A stretch of DNA of 64,000 nucleotides from Vombatus ursinus (taxonomy: Eukaryota; Chordata; Mammalia; Diprotodontia; Vombatidae), in the NCBI RefSeq assembly GCF_900497805.2, contig NW_020949602.1:3680846-3744845 (forward strand), given 5' to 3'. Below the pieces are notes generated by a model. It had not been told where the DNA came from. It saw only the letters and a list, made by a program, of their open reading frames with translations, and did not search any database. Below, in pieces: positions 34,455-46,229 of this stretch (its first letter is position 1; each line of letters opens with the position of its first letter). The position numbers were made by a program, and so were the translations under genes.

Positions 34455-34914
34455 TATTTCTTCTCAATAGGAAAGCTATAGGTTCACTGGGCCTGGCATT
34501 CTGATTGGTCCTACGGCTGTCCTTGTATTGGAACACAGACATATGACGGTCATAGCAAACTTTGCAAGGTCACTTCCACACCTCACTGCCACGGGTGAAA
34601 CCAAATTCATTCCATTAATATATTGAGCCCATCCCCTTTAGACTTTTGTCCTCCCTCCCTGACCCTGGCCCAACATGCAGACACATTTTGTGGGGAAATC
34701 CACAAAAGTCCCATCCCTCCAAACACATAGCAAATGGCAGGCCATGCAGTTGCTGGGCAGAAGCCAGAAAAGGAGTGATGTGGGAAAGAATACAAGCACT
34801 GGGGGAGAAGACACAGTAGGAAGAGCAGAGCCAGAGGAGGAGCAGGGACGGCAAACAGTGGGGAGAGGAGCAGCAGGCAGGCAAAGGGTGAAAGAGAAAT
34901 AAAGGCCAGATACC
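34455..34914 (-). other. DAB1: DAB1 3' UTR or flank, no repeat
   Basis: About 0.46 kb free of recognisable repeats directly 3' of the DAB1 stop. I see no good AATAAA here on the minus strand, which fits further splicing or a longer UTR. Extent of transcription is inference. Confidence 0.35.
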
Positions 34915-34932
34915 TACCCCAACCTGCGCTAT

Positions 34933-35031
34933 CTAGCTACCGACCTCTGGACTTATATTATCACCACTGGGGTCCCCACCACTGGGCTCACCAAATGGAT
35001 CACTGCTGGATGAGGCCTGAGACCCATCAGG
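34933..35031 (-). CDS. DAB1: DAB1 exon 14, normal C terminus and stop
   Basis: After acceptor TATTTTAG the exon encodes [18 protein letters not shown], then [14 protein letters not shown] and a TAG stop at 34933-34935. Human DAB1 ends with a nearly identical sequence ([12 protein letters not shown] then two or three residues); this copy has one extra residue in the GEPSG repeat. DPFG is a DPF-type motif of the kind that contacts the AP-2 ear in related adaptors, but function here is inference. A reasonable donor (AG|GTATCT, exon end at 34914) lies just 3' of the stop, so the transcript may splice again within its 3' UTR. Confidence 0.96.
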   Translation of the reverse strand, partial: PDGSQASSSSDPFGEPSGGDPSGDNISPEVGS

Positions 35032-35254
35032 CTAAAATACAAGAACATAACACCTTTTTGTTGTGGTTGTTCTCAATAGAATCAAGTGGAAAGACAGTGT
35101 GGATTATTAGCACGCTGTAAATAAAGTTCATTGTTTAGAGAGAGGAGACGAATCCAGGGAAAGAGAGCACAGCCGCGGAGAGTACAGCCTTGTTTCTTTT
35201 CAGTTGATAAAGTGCCCAGGATTCACAGGTAATGCCTTTAGGAAAAATAGAAAG

Positions 35255-35460
35255 AAGGAAGGAAGAAAGTAATGGATGGGGGAGGATAAAGGAAGAAGGG
35301 AGGGAGTAAGGAAGGGAAGGACAGAGAGAATTAGGACAAAAGGAAGGAGGGAGGGAGGAAGGAAGGAAAGAAGGAAGGAAGGGAAGAAAGAAAGGAGGGA
35401 GGGAAGAATGAAAGAAAGAAGGGATGAGGGAAGAAAGGAAGGAAAAGGAAAGAAAAGAAA
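35255..35460. repeat. (GGAA)n purine tract in the last coding intron of DAB1
   Basis: GGAAGGAAGG/AAAGAAAGG repeats between exons 13 and 14; pyrimidine-rich on the transcript strand. Confidence 0.9.
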
Positions 35461-35484
35461 CCCCCTTTATGGACTTCCCCTTTA

Positions 35485-35796
<312 letters not shown>

Positions 35797-35883
35797 TCAG
35801 TTTCACCTGGTTCCATTGTAAAGACATTCGTTGAGAGTCTACCATACAGAGGATGGCTCTGGATGTAGAAGAGGGGAAGGACG

Positions 35884-35894
35884 TACATACATAC

Positions 35895-35925
<31 letters not shown>

Positions 35926-36078
35926 CATACATTCATACATTCATACATACATATGGTTACTGGGGTTAAGTGACTTGTCCAGGATCACACAGCTAGTAAG
36001 CTTCTGAGGCCAGATTTGAACTTAGGTCCTCCTCCCTTCAGAGCCAGTGTTCTAATCACTGTACCACCCACCTACGCC
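35884..36078 (-). mobile_element. (CATA)n followed by marsupial SINE, antisense
   Basis: ACATACATAC repeat (35884-35952), then 'gttaagtgacttgtccaggatcacacagctagtaag' through 'gtaccacccacctacgcc'. The tetramer sits where the SINE tail should be and may have grown from it. Confidence 0.8.
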
Positions 36079-36384
36079 AGGAGCGACGTACTGTAAAATG
36101 AACATGATGTAAAAATGAAAGATACAAATAAATTTTAAAGAGTTGTGGGCCAAAGGTACCATGTGAGAAACTGGGATGGGAGAGGATGTCAAGTTTAGGT
36201 AGGCCATGACCCCTAACTTGGTGGAATTGACAGATTAGCTGGGGAAATAGAATACACAAATATCACTCTAAGATGCTCTAATGTATACTTGGCGCTTTAG
36301 GCAGGTACAAATGAAGTATTAACTGACATTCCAGTGATGACGGGTTGTGATTTACAAGGAGGGAATCAGAAAAGTTAAGTCAAA

Positions 36385-37130
36385 TCAATCAGCCTTTATT
36401 AAGCACCTACTGTAAGCCAGGTGCTGTGCTAAGGATTTAGGGGAAGAAAAGAAGGTAGAAACAGGCCCGCCTTCATGGAACTCAGTCTAATGGAAAAGAT
36501 AACATGCAAATAGCTATGTACAAATCAGGTCTAAACTAGATGACCTGGAAATAATCAAAGAAGGAAGGCACTAATATTGCAGAAAATGGGATCTTAGCTG
36601 AGACTTGAGGAAGCTGAGGAAGCCAGGAGGCAGAGATGAGGAGAGAGAGAATTCCAGACATGGGGGACAGTAAGATCAGAAGTCTGCAGTCAGAAGACTG
36701 GAAGGTAGTGGAGGCAGGGTATGAAGGATTTTAAAAACCAAACAGAGGATTAGGTATTTGATCCCAGAGAAGATAGAAAACCATAGGAGTTTCCTGAATA
36801 GGGGAGTAATATGGCTTTTGCTTTAGGAGAGCTGAGTGGAAGGTAGTCTAGAGTAGGGAAAGCCATGAGGCAAAGGAGGCTATGGCAACAGCCCAGGCAT
36901 GAGGTGATAATGAATTGGATCAGGATAATGGCAGTGTCAGAAGAGAGAAGGGGCATGGACTGGAAACATTACACAGACAGAATCAACAGGACTTAGCAAC
37001 TGATTGAATACAGAGAGAGAGAGAAAGAGAGAGAGAAAGGGGGGGGGAGAGGGAGAGAGAGAGAGAGAGAGAGAGAGTCGTAAGATGACAACTAAATTGT
37101 GAGCCTGGGTGATGGGGAGCATGATGCGAC
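36385..37130 (-). mobile_element. L2 LINE, antisense, 3' portion
   Basis: Starts 'caatcagcctttattaagcacctactgtaagccagg' and runs inward through 'gaagccaggaggcagagatgagg' to 'gtgagcctgggtgatgg'. It appears to continue at 38285 beyond an inserted sense L2. A GA run (37012-37077) expanded inside. Confidence 0.8.
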
Positions 37131-37134
37131 CCTC

Positions 37135-38280
37135 TCCACTTCCTTTCCTCTTTGTAGTCTGGCTTCCAACATCATCCAAAGTTACTAAGGATCTCTTAAT
37201 TGCCAAACAACCTTTTCTCAATTCTACTGCTTTTTGACCTCTCTGAAGTCTGACACTGTTGATCATTCATTCTTCTCTGATGCTCTTTCTATTCTAGTTT
37301 TTCATGACCTTGCTCTCTCTCTCTCTCTCTCCCTCTTTCCCTCTCCCTCTCCCTCTGCCACTCTCCCTCCTTCTCTCCTCTGTCTCTGTCTGTCTGTCTG
37401 TCTGGGCTCTCCTACATATCTGACTGCTCCTTCTTGGTCCTTTGCTGGGTCTCCATCCAGGTCACACTCGCTAGCCATGAATATCCCACAAGTCTCTCTC
37501 CTGCATCTTCTACATCTTCTACTCTTATTCCTATGTCCTATATTATCTGGTGATCTCATTAGCCCCCATGGATCAATTATCATCTCTATGCTACTGATTC
37601 TCAAATCCACTTATGCATCCCTAAAGTCTCTGCTGACCTTTAAACTCACTGCTCCAACAGCTTATTGGAATTCTTGCATTGGATGTCCCATAGATGTCTC
37701 AAACTCAACAGGTCCAAAACTGAACTCATTATCTTTTTCCCTCAAAATCTCCCCCTTCCAAACCTCCCTATTGTTCTTGGGGGCACCACTATCCTCCCAG
37801 TCCCCTAGCTCAAAACCTAGGTGTCATCCTTGGCTCCTTATTCGCTTTCACCCTCTACATCCAATCTGTTGCCAAGACCTGTCAGTTGTACATTCATAAT
37901 ATCTCTCAAATACACCCTCCTCTCCCCTCTGACACTACCATCACCCTGTATAGGCCCTTATCAACTTATACTTGGACTATTGCAAAAACCTCCTGGCTGG
38001 GCTGCCTGCCACAAATCTATTCCCACACAAGTCCATCCTCCACTCAGGTGTCAAAGTGCCCTTCTTACAGCATGGGTCTAACCACATCAGCCCCCTACTC
38101 AATAAACTCCAGCAACTCCCCATTGCCTCCAGGATCAAATACAAAATCCTCTGACATTCAAAGTCATTCAAAACCTACCCATCCCCCACTTTCAAGTCTG
38201 CTTATACTCCATACTTCCTTCCTCCCCCATAGCCTGGGACCCAATGGCACAGGCTTCCTTATTGTTCCTCAAACACAATA
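37135..38280 (+). mobile_element. L2 LINE, sense, RT-to-3' region, inserted in an antisense L2
   Basis: 'aagtctgacactgttgatcattc' (start of the RT core), 'cccatggatcaattatcatctctatgctactg' (the YADD-like block, decayed), 'gtccaaaactgaactcattatc' and 'caataaactccagcaactccccattgcctcc', all in L2 order. CT-rich repeat at 37313-37404. Confidence 0.8.
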
Positions 38281-38284
38281 CTCA

Positions 38285-39915
38285 AGGGAAGGGGAGGGAA
38301 AGGAAGGGAAGGGATTGGTGCAGTATAAGTGTGGGGTTGAGAGGAAATATAAGAAGTTCAGTTTTGGGTGTGCTGCATTTAAGATGTCTATGGGATATCT
38401 AATTTGAGGTGGTCAATATTCAGTTGGAGATGGGAGATTGAGTTCAGGAGACAGATTAGGGCTGAATAAGTAAAATTAACAGTCATGTATAAAAATGATA
38501 ATTGAATTCCTGGGAGTTGAGATAACTCAGTGAAATGGTACAGAGAAAGAAGGAGGCCAAGGATGGATCTTTGGGGGACACCAATGGTTAGTGGGCATGA
38601 CCTGAACATCGAGCAGGGGAGACAGAAAAAAGAGCAGTCACAAAGGTAGGAGGAGAATCAGGACAGAGTAGTGTCACAAAAAGCTAGAAAGAAGAGAACA
38701 TAAAGAAGAGAGTGATCAATAGTGTCAGAAACTGAAGAGAGGTAAAAAAGGATTAGAATTGAGAAAAGGCCAATAGATTTGGCAACTTAGAGATCACTGA
38801 CAACTTCAGAGATAGAATTTTCAACTGAATGATGAGATTGGAAACCAGACTGCAGACAGAGAGTTAAGAAGAGAATGAGAAGAAGGAAGTGGAGAGATGG
38901 ATTGTAAATGGTCTTCTCAAGGCATTTAATGATAAAGGGAAGGAAGGATGCTGGATGGTAGCTAGCAGAGATGGATGAATCACATAACGGTTTTTTGAGG
39001 ATTGGGGAAATCTGACCATATCTGTAAGCAGGAGGGAAGGAGCGGATAGCCAGGGAGAAAATGAAGATAAGTGAGAGAGAGGAGATAACCGCGGGGGCAA
39101 TCTGCTGGACAAGATGGGATGGAATGGGATCACTTGTGCATGACGAGGGCTTTGCCTTGGCAGTATGAAGAAGGAGATAGTGGGAAAAGGTATCGGAGTG
39201 ATATAAAATGAGGAGGAGAGAAAGAAAAGGAGCACTTGTCTGATGGCTATCATTCTTTGCATTGAAACATGAGACAAGGTTCTTAGTTGAAAAGGTGGAG
39301 GGAGAAGGAGCCATAGGATGTGTGAGGAGGGACAAAATGGTTTGTTACAGTCATTGTGGGGAATGGAATAGTGAATCAATTAGAGAGTTATAAAAGGATT
39401 ACCTTGCTGCAGGGAAGGCCCTTTTGAGATTCTGTAATCTAAATTTGAACTGGACTCAGTCAACACAATTTTGTGATTTTCTCCAGTTTTGTGCAGCAGG
39501 CTGAGAATAAGAGTGAACTCAAGGGATGATGGCAGTAATCCAGGACAGCTGTCAATAGACTAAGGGGACAAGGGACTCGAGAAAAGAGAACTAGTTCACC
39601 AAGAAGTCGAGATGGGAAAGGGAAGAGAGTTTAGCATAGGGGTGATGGCCTGGAAAAGAACTGAGCAATATTAGGCTTTAGGGGCCATGGTAAAGAAGAA
39701 GAACTGCATTAGAGGTCACAAGGCAGAAGGAGATATGGAATGGCAATAAATCATGGTCAGATAAAGAAATTTTATGGATATAAAAGTAGAACTCTCGTGA
39801 GTAGGCAAGATCAAAAGTATGACCATCTCTATGCATAGCTGTGGTGGGGTGGAATAGGCCATTGGAAAGGAAGAACTAGGAAGTTAAGGTGTTTGAGGTG
39901 AGAAGAAACAGAGGC
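38285..39915 (-). mobile_element. L2 LINE, antisense, RT and endonuclease region (continuation)
   Basis: The minus-strand frame 38787-39335 reads as a decayed LINE RT: DPIPSHLVQQIAPAV, SFPPAYRYGQISPILKK, SFLPFIIKCLEK and LQSGFQSHHSVENSI match the L2/CR1 RT pattern. Upstream (39430-39915) is the endonuclease part. A LINE relic, not a host gene. Confidence 0.8.
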
Positions 39916-39919
39916 ATAA

Positions 39920-40250
39920 ATTATAGACAGGTCTTCTCTAGGATTTTAGCCATGAAAGGAAGGAAAGTTATGGGAGGATAGCTACTGGGCATAGATAGAT
40001 CAAATAAGTTTTGAGAGATTTGAGCGTATTTATAAGCAGCAGGGAAGGAACAAGTACAATGAGAGAGAATGAAGACAAATGAGATGTGGGGATAATAGAG
40101 CAAAATTCTGCTGAAGAAGATAGGACAGAATGGGGAACATCTATGCCTGTTGAGGGGTTTGCCTTGGCAAGGAGAAGGACTGTCTTTTCATGTGACATGG
40201 GTAAAGGAGGAGATAGAAGGGGAAAGGCATCTGAGTGATATGAGATCAAT
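39920..40250 (-). mobile_element. Second L2 RT fragment, antisense
   Basis: Minus-strand peptide blocks CSFPAAYKYAQISQNLF and ITFLPFMAKILEKT repeat the RT motif already covered at 38900-39200, so this is a separate copy. Confidence 0.7.
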
Positions 40251-40257
40251 ATACATG

Positions 40258-40385
40258 TAGCAGTCAGTCAACAAGCATTTCTTTAGCACCTACTATGTGC
40301 CAGGCATTACGCTAAGCACTGAAGATATAAGAAAAGCAAAAAGCTACTCCCTCTCATTGAGCTCACAGTCTAGGGAAGAAGTTGA
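40258..40385 (-). mobile_element. L2 LINE 3' end, antisense
   Basis: 'cagtcagtcaacaagcatttctttagcacctactatgtgccagg'. Confidence 0.85.
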
Positions 40386-40629
40386 GAAGAAGACTGTGAT
40401 CCAGGTTTGCCCTCAAGGTGTAGGCGTCCCAGGGCATCAGGCATTTCCCACAGGAGAAGTCAACTAATTAGAGGAGTTTGTTATCCTGCTGAGATTATAT
40501 GGACCCCAAGATCTCTCCTAAATCAGAGCTTTGATGAATCTATTACCTGGGCTTTAAAGACAGGGAGGGATTCAACAGGTAAAGAGAAGACAGATGACAT
40601 TCCTGGCATAGAGAAGTGAATCTGAGCGT

Positions 40630-41680
40630 TTTTCAGTTGGAAGGGATCTCAGTGATCACAAAGACCAATCCACACATGGGAAAGAATCTCCTCTACACCA
40701 TATTTGAAAAGTGGTCTTCCAGCCATTGCTTCAAGACCTCCAGAGAAGGGAACTCACTACCTCCTATGGCAGCCCAGTCTACTTTGGAATAGCTCTCATT
40801 GTTAGACAAGGTTTTTTGTTTGTGTTATTGGTTTTTTGTTTTTATTATTTTTTTTTACATCAAGTCTAAATATGCTTCTCTGCAACATCCACCCAGCACT
40901 GCTGGTTCTGTTTTCTGGTGCCCAGCAGAACAAGTCTGAGCCCTTTGCCACGAATTAGCCCTTCAAATACTGGAAGATGGCTCACATCCCACCTCTGACT
41001 AGTCTTCTCTTTTCAGGGCTAAACATCCCCATTTCCTTCAACCATTCTTTCCATGGCAAGATGCCAAGACCATTTACTATCCTGATGGCAATTTTGGAAG
41101 ACCTTCTAGATTATCAACATCCCTCCCAAACTGCGGCATTCAGAACTCAATGAAATACTCTAGACACAGGATTATATACTAGAGCTTCAGAGGACTCTCG
41201 GAACCTCGTTGGCCCAAGATTGAATTGACTTCTTTGTTACCATGTTGCCACACCATGGGGAGGTGGGTAGAGAGCTGGCCATGGAGTCAGGAAGAACTGG
41301 GTTCACTTTTTGCCTTTAACATACATTGTCCCAGCAAAAACAAATAAACAAAACAAAACAAAAACAAAATTCAAAAAAAACCAAAAAAAACCAAAAAATT
41401 TTCTAACCTAAGTTGTTGCATCAGTAGAGAGAGTTTCTTCAGAGGAAAGGAATTCCCATTATCAATGAAACCCCTGTTCTGGCCCCTTTTCTTCCCATAT
41501 TGCCATTCATTCTGAGCTTGCAATCCACTAAAACTCCTAGGCTATATTCATTAAAAAAACCCAACCCAACCAACCAAACAAATCCCAAAACTCGCTATCT
41601 AATCCATGCCTCCCAATCTGGTATGGGTTAAAGTGATTTTTGGAACTAAGTGAAACTTGGCAGATCAAAGAAGATCATAG
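40630..41680 (-). mobile_element. CR1/L3 LINE, antisense, interrupted by a SINE
   Basis: 'gttggaagggatctcagtgatc', 'ttcagggctaaacatccccatttccttcaacc' and 'ccaatctggtatgggttaaagtgattttt' are successive reversed CR1 blocks. A T-rich expansion (40812-40860) and a SINE (41255-41480) lie inside. Confidence 0.75.
41255..41480 (+). mobile_element. SINE of the second subfamily with A-rich middle
   Basis: 'gagctggccatggagtcaggaagaactgggttcac', an AAACA-rich stretch (41335-41405), then 'agttgttgcatcagtagagagagtttcttc...attatcaatgaaaccc'. Confidence 0.6.
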
Positions 41681-41684
41681 ATTT

Positions 41685-41800
41685 TGATTTGGAAAGAACC
41701 TTTATAGCCATGTAATTGAGATTTAGAGAGGTTACAAGACTTGCCTAAAATCACAGAGTTGGCAAATATCAGATGCAAGATTAGAAAGTAGGTCTAAAAA
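41685..41800 (-). mobile_element. Headed MIR-like SINE, antisense
   Basis: 'agatcatagattttgatttggaaagaacc...agaggttacaagacttgcc'. Confidence 0.6.
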
Positions 41801-41804
41801 CAAA

Positions 41805-42895
41805 AGCAAAAATAGATCTAATTAAAAGAGACAATCAGGAAAATTACATTTTGCTTAAAAAAAAAGTACCATGGACAACGATCAACATAAAATTATAGTA
41901 AGTTTCTCTGATAAAGGCCTCATTTCTCAAATACATATGGAATTGAGTCAAATTAAAAAAAAGTAAGAGCCATTCCCCATTTGATAAATGGTGAAATCAT
42001 ATGAACAGGAAGTTTTCAAAAGAAGAAATCAAAGCTATCTATAGTCATATAAAAATGTTCTAAATCACTATTGAATAGAAAAATGCAAATTAAAACAATT
42101 CTGAGATGCCATTTCACACCTAGCAGAAATAACAAAAGCTGGAGGGGATGAGAGGAAAATAGGTACACTGATAAACTATTGGTGGAGTTGTGAACTGGTC
42201 TAACCATTCTGGAGAACAATTTGGAACTATGTGCAAAGGGCTATAAAACTGTGCACATCCTTTGACCCAGCAATACTACCACTAGGTCTGTACTCCAAAG
42301 AGATCAAAGAAAAAGGAAAAGGACCTATATGTACAAAAAGTATTTATTGTATCTATTTTTGTGATGGCAAAGAATTGGAAATTGAGGTGATGGCAATTAA
42401 TTTGAGAATGGTTGAACACATTGTGATATATGATTATGATGGAATACTATTGTGCGGTGGTGAATAACGAGGAGGAGGTGGTTTCAGAAAAAAATGGCAA
42501 GATTTATATGAATTGATACAAAGTGAAATGAGAAGAACCGGGTAATCATTGTGCACAGTAATAGCAATGTTGTCATGATGATCAACAGTGAAAGACTTGA
42601 CTACTTTGATTAAAATAGTGATCCAAGACAATTCCAAAGGACTCATGATGAAAAAACGCTATCCTCCTCCTGAGAGAGAACATATGAACTCAAGTATAAT
42701 TTTCTCGCTTTATTTTTTTTTCGCTTCTTTTTTGCGATATGGCTAATATGAAAATTTTTGTATCATTTCACATGCATAATTGATATAATTTTGCTTTCCT
42801 TCTCAGTGGGTAGGGGAATGGTGTAAAAGAGGGAAAGGATTTGGAACTCAATTTTAAAAAAAGAAAAGAATGCTAAAGATAAATATTTTTAAAGG
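41805..42895 (+). mobile_element. L1 LINE, 5'-truncated, ORF2 end and 3' UTR
   Basis: 'aatgcaaattaaaacaattctgagatgccatttcac', 'ctattggtggagttgtgaactgg', 'cctttgacccagcaatactaccactagg' and 'gatggaatactattgtgc' are the L1 ORF2 C-terminal landmarks; the 3' UTR ends in an A-rich tail. Frames are broken; a standard 5'-truncated L1 with no gene. Confidence 0.9.
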
Positions 42896-42954
42896 AAAGA
42901 AACTGGGTCTACTAGGATCCAAGTTCCATTCTCCGCCCAGTGCTTCCTACTATC

Positions 42955-43060
42955 ACATATAGTTTTTCCTTATGGGTCTAGAGTTCAGTATAGTGGCTGT
43001 CCAATGGTAAGCACTTGATCAATACTTGTTGATCGCCTCAGTGACTCTATCTGTTGTACC
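42955..43060 (+). mobile_element. L2 LINE 3' end, worn
   Basis: 'ccaatggtaagcacttgatcaatacttgttgat'. Confidence 0.45.
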
Positions 43061-43399
43061 CTGTTGATTTCTTGGCCAGTTGTTCAAAGGACAGACTGGA
43101 GGTTCTTACTCCAGGTACGAACTTGGACTGGATTTTAAGGGACACAATGGATTTTCAAAAAAAGAAAAAAAAAGATTCTTTTGGGCCTCACTATCTACCC
43201 CCAGATGGCTCCCGGCTCCACAGATGGCAGAGCTGTGATGCTGAGCAGTGTTTGCTGCCTCCTGCCCCTCCTCCCATTTTTGGACTGAAACAAGGACACA
43301 CTCTGAAAGTCTCCTCTTCATTCATCACTTTCCAATTGGCAGCCAGCATGGGAGGCATACACTAGACAGATGCCGGAGGAATGCATTCCATGACTTCAG

Positions 43400-44690
43400 A
43401 ATAACAGTGGCTCACTTTAACTTAGCACTTTACAAAGCACATTCTTCACAAGGGCCCTATAAGGGAGGAAACGTGGGTCTCCCCATCCTCACTTTATAGA
43501 CGGAGACATTGGGGCTCAGAGCGGCGAAGAAATCAACTGCCTTCTCTGTGCTCAGAGGTGCCATGGCATAGTGAGAAGCCCAATGACCTGGGCACACATG
43601 TTACCTCTGGTAGTTACTAGTGGTATGACCCTGGGGTGGTCACTCTAACTTTCTCTGAGCCTCGGAGGAGGGTGAACTAGATGACTTCTGAGGTCCCATT
43701 CAGATCAAGGTCAGTGAGTATATGACCACTCTGGGCCTCGGTTTCCTCATCTCTAGAATGAGGTGATTGAACTCTTTAGTCTGAGGACCTTTCTATTGGG
43801 ATCCTATGAACCTTTCCAGAGCCACATAGGGAGTAAGCCTCAAAGCTGGGACTCAGGGAGGCCCTTCCTGCTCCAAACGTAGGAGGCTTTCCCATCTTCC
43901 TATTTCTGCATATATCTCTTTTAATTAACGTCATGCTATCTCTTCCATTAGAATACAAGATCCCTGAGAGAAGGGATTATTGAATATTTTGAACTTGTTT
44001 TTCCAGTGCCTTCTAGGTACAGATCCTGGTATAACAGTGGCACTTAATAAATGCTTTTGGATAGATTGATTATATGTAACGTGTCACAAGGTGAGGTACT
44101 GTGGTAGCATGCATAATGTTGGACTTAGAGCCTGGAAGACCTGGGTTCAAATGCTACCTGTGACACTTACTAGCAGTGTGACTGAGCAAATCACTTAACC
44201 ATCACCTGCCTCAGTTTCCTCAATTGTCAAATGAAGGGCTTGGGCTTGATGACCTGTAAGATCCCTTCTAGCTCAAAATCTATGATTATAAAAACCAGTC
44301 GATCTCTCTGGGCCTCAGTTTCCTGATCTGTAAAATGGGTAAAATGTGTACTTTACGGGGTTATTGTGAGCATCACATGAAATCATGTATGCAAAGTACT
44401 TTGAAAACTCATAATTTGAAGTTAGAAAGCTAAGTGGCACAGTAGATTGAGCACTAGGCCTGCAGTCAAGAAGACCTGAGTTCAAATTTGACCTCAGATA
44501 ATTACTAGCTGCATGAGCTAGAATAAATCATTCAAATTTCTTCAGTTTCAGTTTCCTCAACTATAAAAGGGGGAAAATAACAGCACTTGCCTCTCAGGGC
44601 TTCTGGGACGATCAAATGAGATAGGACTTGGAAAGCAAATAGCAAACACTGAAGCACTGTCATTATTATTCATACGTAGCTCTATAAAAT
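43400..44690. mobile_element. Cluster of SINEs with an L2 3' end
   Basis: Antisense MIR 43400-43555; sense SINE 43557-43710 and 43710-43830; sense L2 3' end 43870-44070 ('cacttaataaatgcttttgg'); sense SINEs 44095-44290, 44290-44420 and 44425-44690, the last full length ('aagtggcacagtagattgagcactagg'). Confidence 0.75.
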
Positions 44691-44964
44691 GACCTGTTCC
44701 TACTTTTTTGGTTTCTTTGGAAAATATGGTGATTTTTTTTTAATGAGGAGGGTCATAAATAAAATTCAAATAAAATTCCATTCTTTTAACATTGTGCATA
44801 GCAAACAGTAGGTACTTAATGATTGTCTTAAAGTCTTGTATCTCACATTGTATCATATTCAGATATGTCTTCTTCTCCTCTCAATATAACTTGGAGATGA
44901 AGGCTCACCGTTGTACTAAGTCACTCTTTTTATGTAGTTTGAAATTTTACTTAAATGCCACGTT

Positions 44965-45165
44965 GTAAGAGCAGATGTCTACGAGAGAGAGGCAGAGACA
45001 CAGAGACACAGAGGGAGAAACAGAGGCAGAGACAGACAAAGAAATAGAGATACAAAGAGAGAACTGGGTAGGGAGAGTGAGAGCAAAGGAGGGGGAGAGA
45101 GAGACAGAGAGAGAGAGGGAGAACAGAGAGCAACAGAGGCCGAAAGAGATAGAGACAGAGAAAGA
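44965..45165. repeat. GA/GACA-rich purine tract
   Basis: Degenerate AGAGACAGAGAC repeats. Confidence 0.9.
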
Positions 45166-45254
45166 TGGGTTTGAATCTTAGATCTGACAGTTATGAGTTT
45201 AGTGACATTTAACTTTTCTTGTGCCTCAGTTTCCTTATTTGTAGAATAGGCCTT

Positions 45255-45930
45255 GTGATCTATACTTCACACACCGCCCTCTACTTCCTACCTCTCTAGT
45301 ATTGTTGCCCATTATTCTCCTCCATGTACTCTACATTCCAGACATACTGGCTTCCTCACTGTTTCGCACACACAATAATCCAGCTCCCATCTCTAGTCCT
45401 TTGCACCTTGTTTCCCATGCCTGGCATGCTTATCCTACTTAACTTCCCCTTTCAGGATCCCTAGATTCTTATCAGCCCAAGCAATGCCTTCTATATGAGG
45501 CCTTTCTTAATGCCCTCAGGTCTCAGGGCCACCATCCCCAAACTCAATTTGATGTTGTTCAGTTGTTTTTCCGTTGTGTCTGACTCATCATGATCCCATC
45601 TGGAGTTTTCTTTGCAAAGAGACTGGAGTGGTTTGCCATTTCCTTCTCTCTTTTATAAATGAGGAAACTGAGACAAACAGGGTTAAGTGACTTGCCCAGG
45701 GTCACACAGCCGGAAGGTGTCTGAGGCCAGGTTTGAACTCTGGAAGATGAGTTTTCCTGACTCCAGGCTGAGCACTCTATGCACTGCAGCTCCACCTAAC
45801 TGCCCCTTAAATTTGATTAATTTTGTTTGTCTTTTGCACAAATTTCCATAGGAGCATGTTATTTTCCCTGTCTCAATGTAAGTTGCTAAGGGTAGGGAGC
45901 GCTTGTCTTTGTAATTGCACCTCCCACTCT
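45255..45930 (+). mobile_element. L2 LINE 3' region, split by an RTE-tailed SINE
   Basis: L2 order continues from 'cattccagacatactggcttcctcactg' before the SINE to 'ttttccctgtctcaatgtaagttgctaaggg' after it. Confidence 0.75.
45545..45810 (-). mobile_element. RTE-tailed marsupial SINE, antisense, full length
   Basis: 'tgttgttcagttgtttttccgttgtgtctgactc', 'ggagtggtttgccatttcc', 'cttgcccagggtcacacagccgg' and head 'ccacctaactgcccc'. Inserted within the L2. Confidence 0.9.
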
Positions 45931-45984
45931 GGCCAAGGCTTCCTGACTTCAAATCCAGCACCAGAACCAGCAGGAGGCAGGATG

Positions 45985-46150
45985 ACACATCACAATGACC
46001 CTTGGCTCTGGAGTCCAAGAATCTGGGTTCAGATCCAACCTTTGACCCTGTCCATCAACTCTCGGACAAATCACGTATCTTCTTTGGCCCTCACTTTCCT
46101 TCTTGTAAAAGAAGTGGTCAGACTAGTTGGCTCCTCAAGTCCCTTCCCCC
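45985..46150 (+). mobile_element. CORE-SINE
   Basis: 'tggctctggagtccaagaatctgggttcagatcc'. Confidence 0.65.
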
Positions 46151-46229
46151 ACCTTTCTTGTCATGGTCATGGGCCCTGCCATTCTTCCAGTCACCTGGTC
46201 TGTCTTTGTGCTATCCTCAGCTCCTTGTG

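Noticed and set aside
37234-37899. 221-codon plus-strand frame
   Set aside because: Sense L2 LINE sequence with a CT-rich repeat; not a host gene.
38787-39379. 182- and 171-codon minus-strand frames as a host gene
   Set aside because: They carry LINE reverse-transcriptase motifs of the L2/CR1 type and sit in an L2 copy; relic of a LINE.
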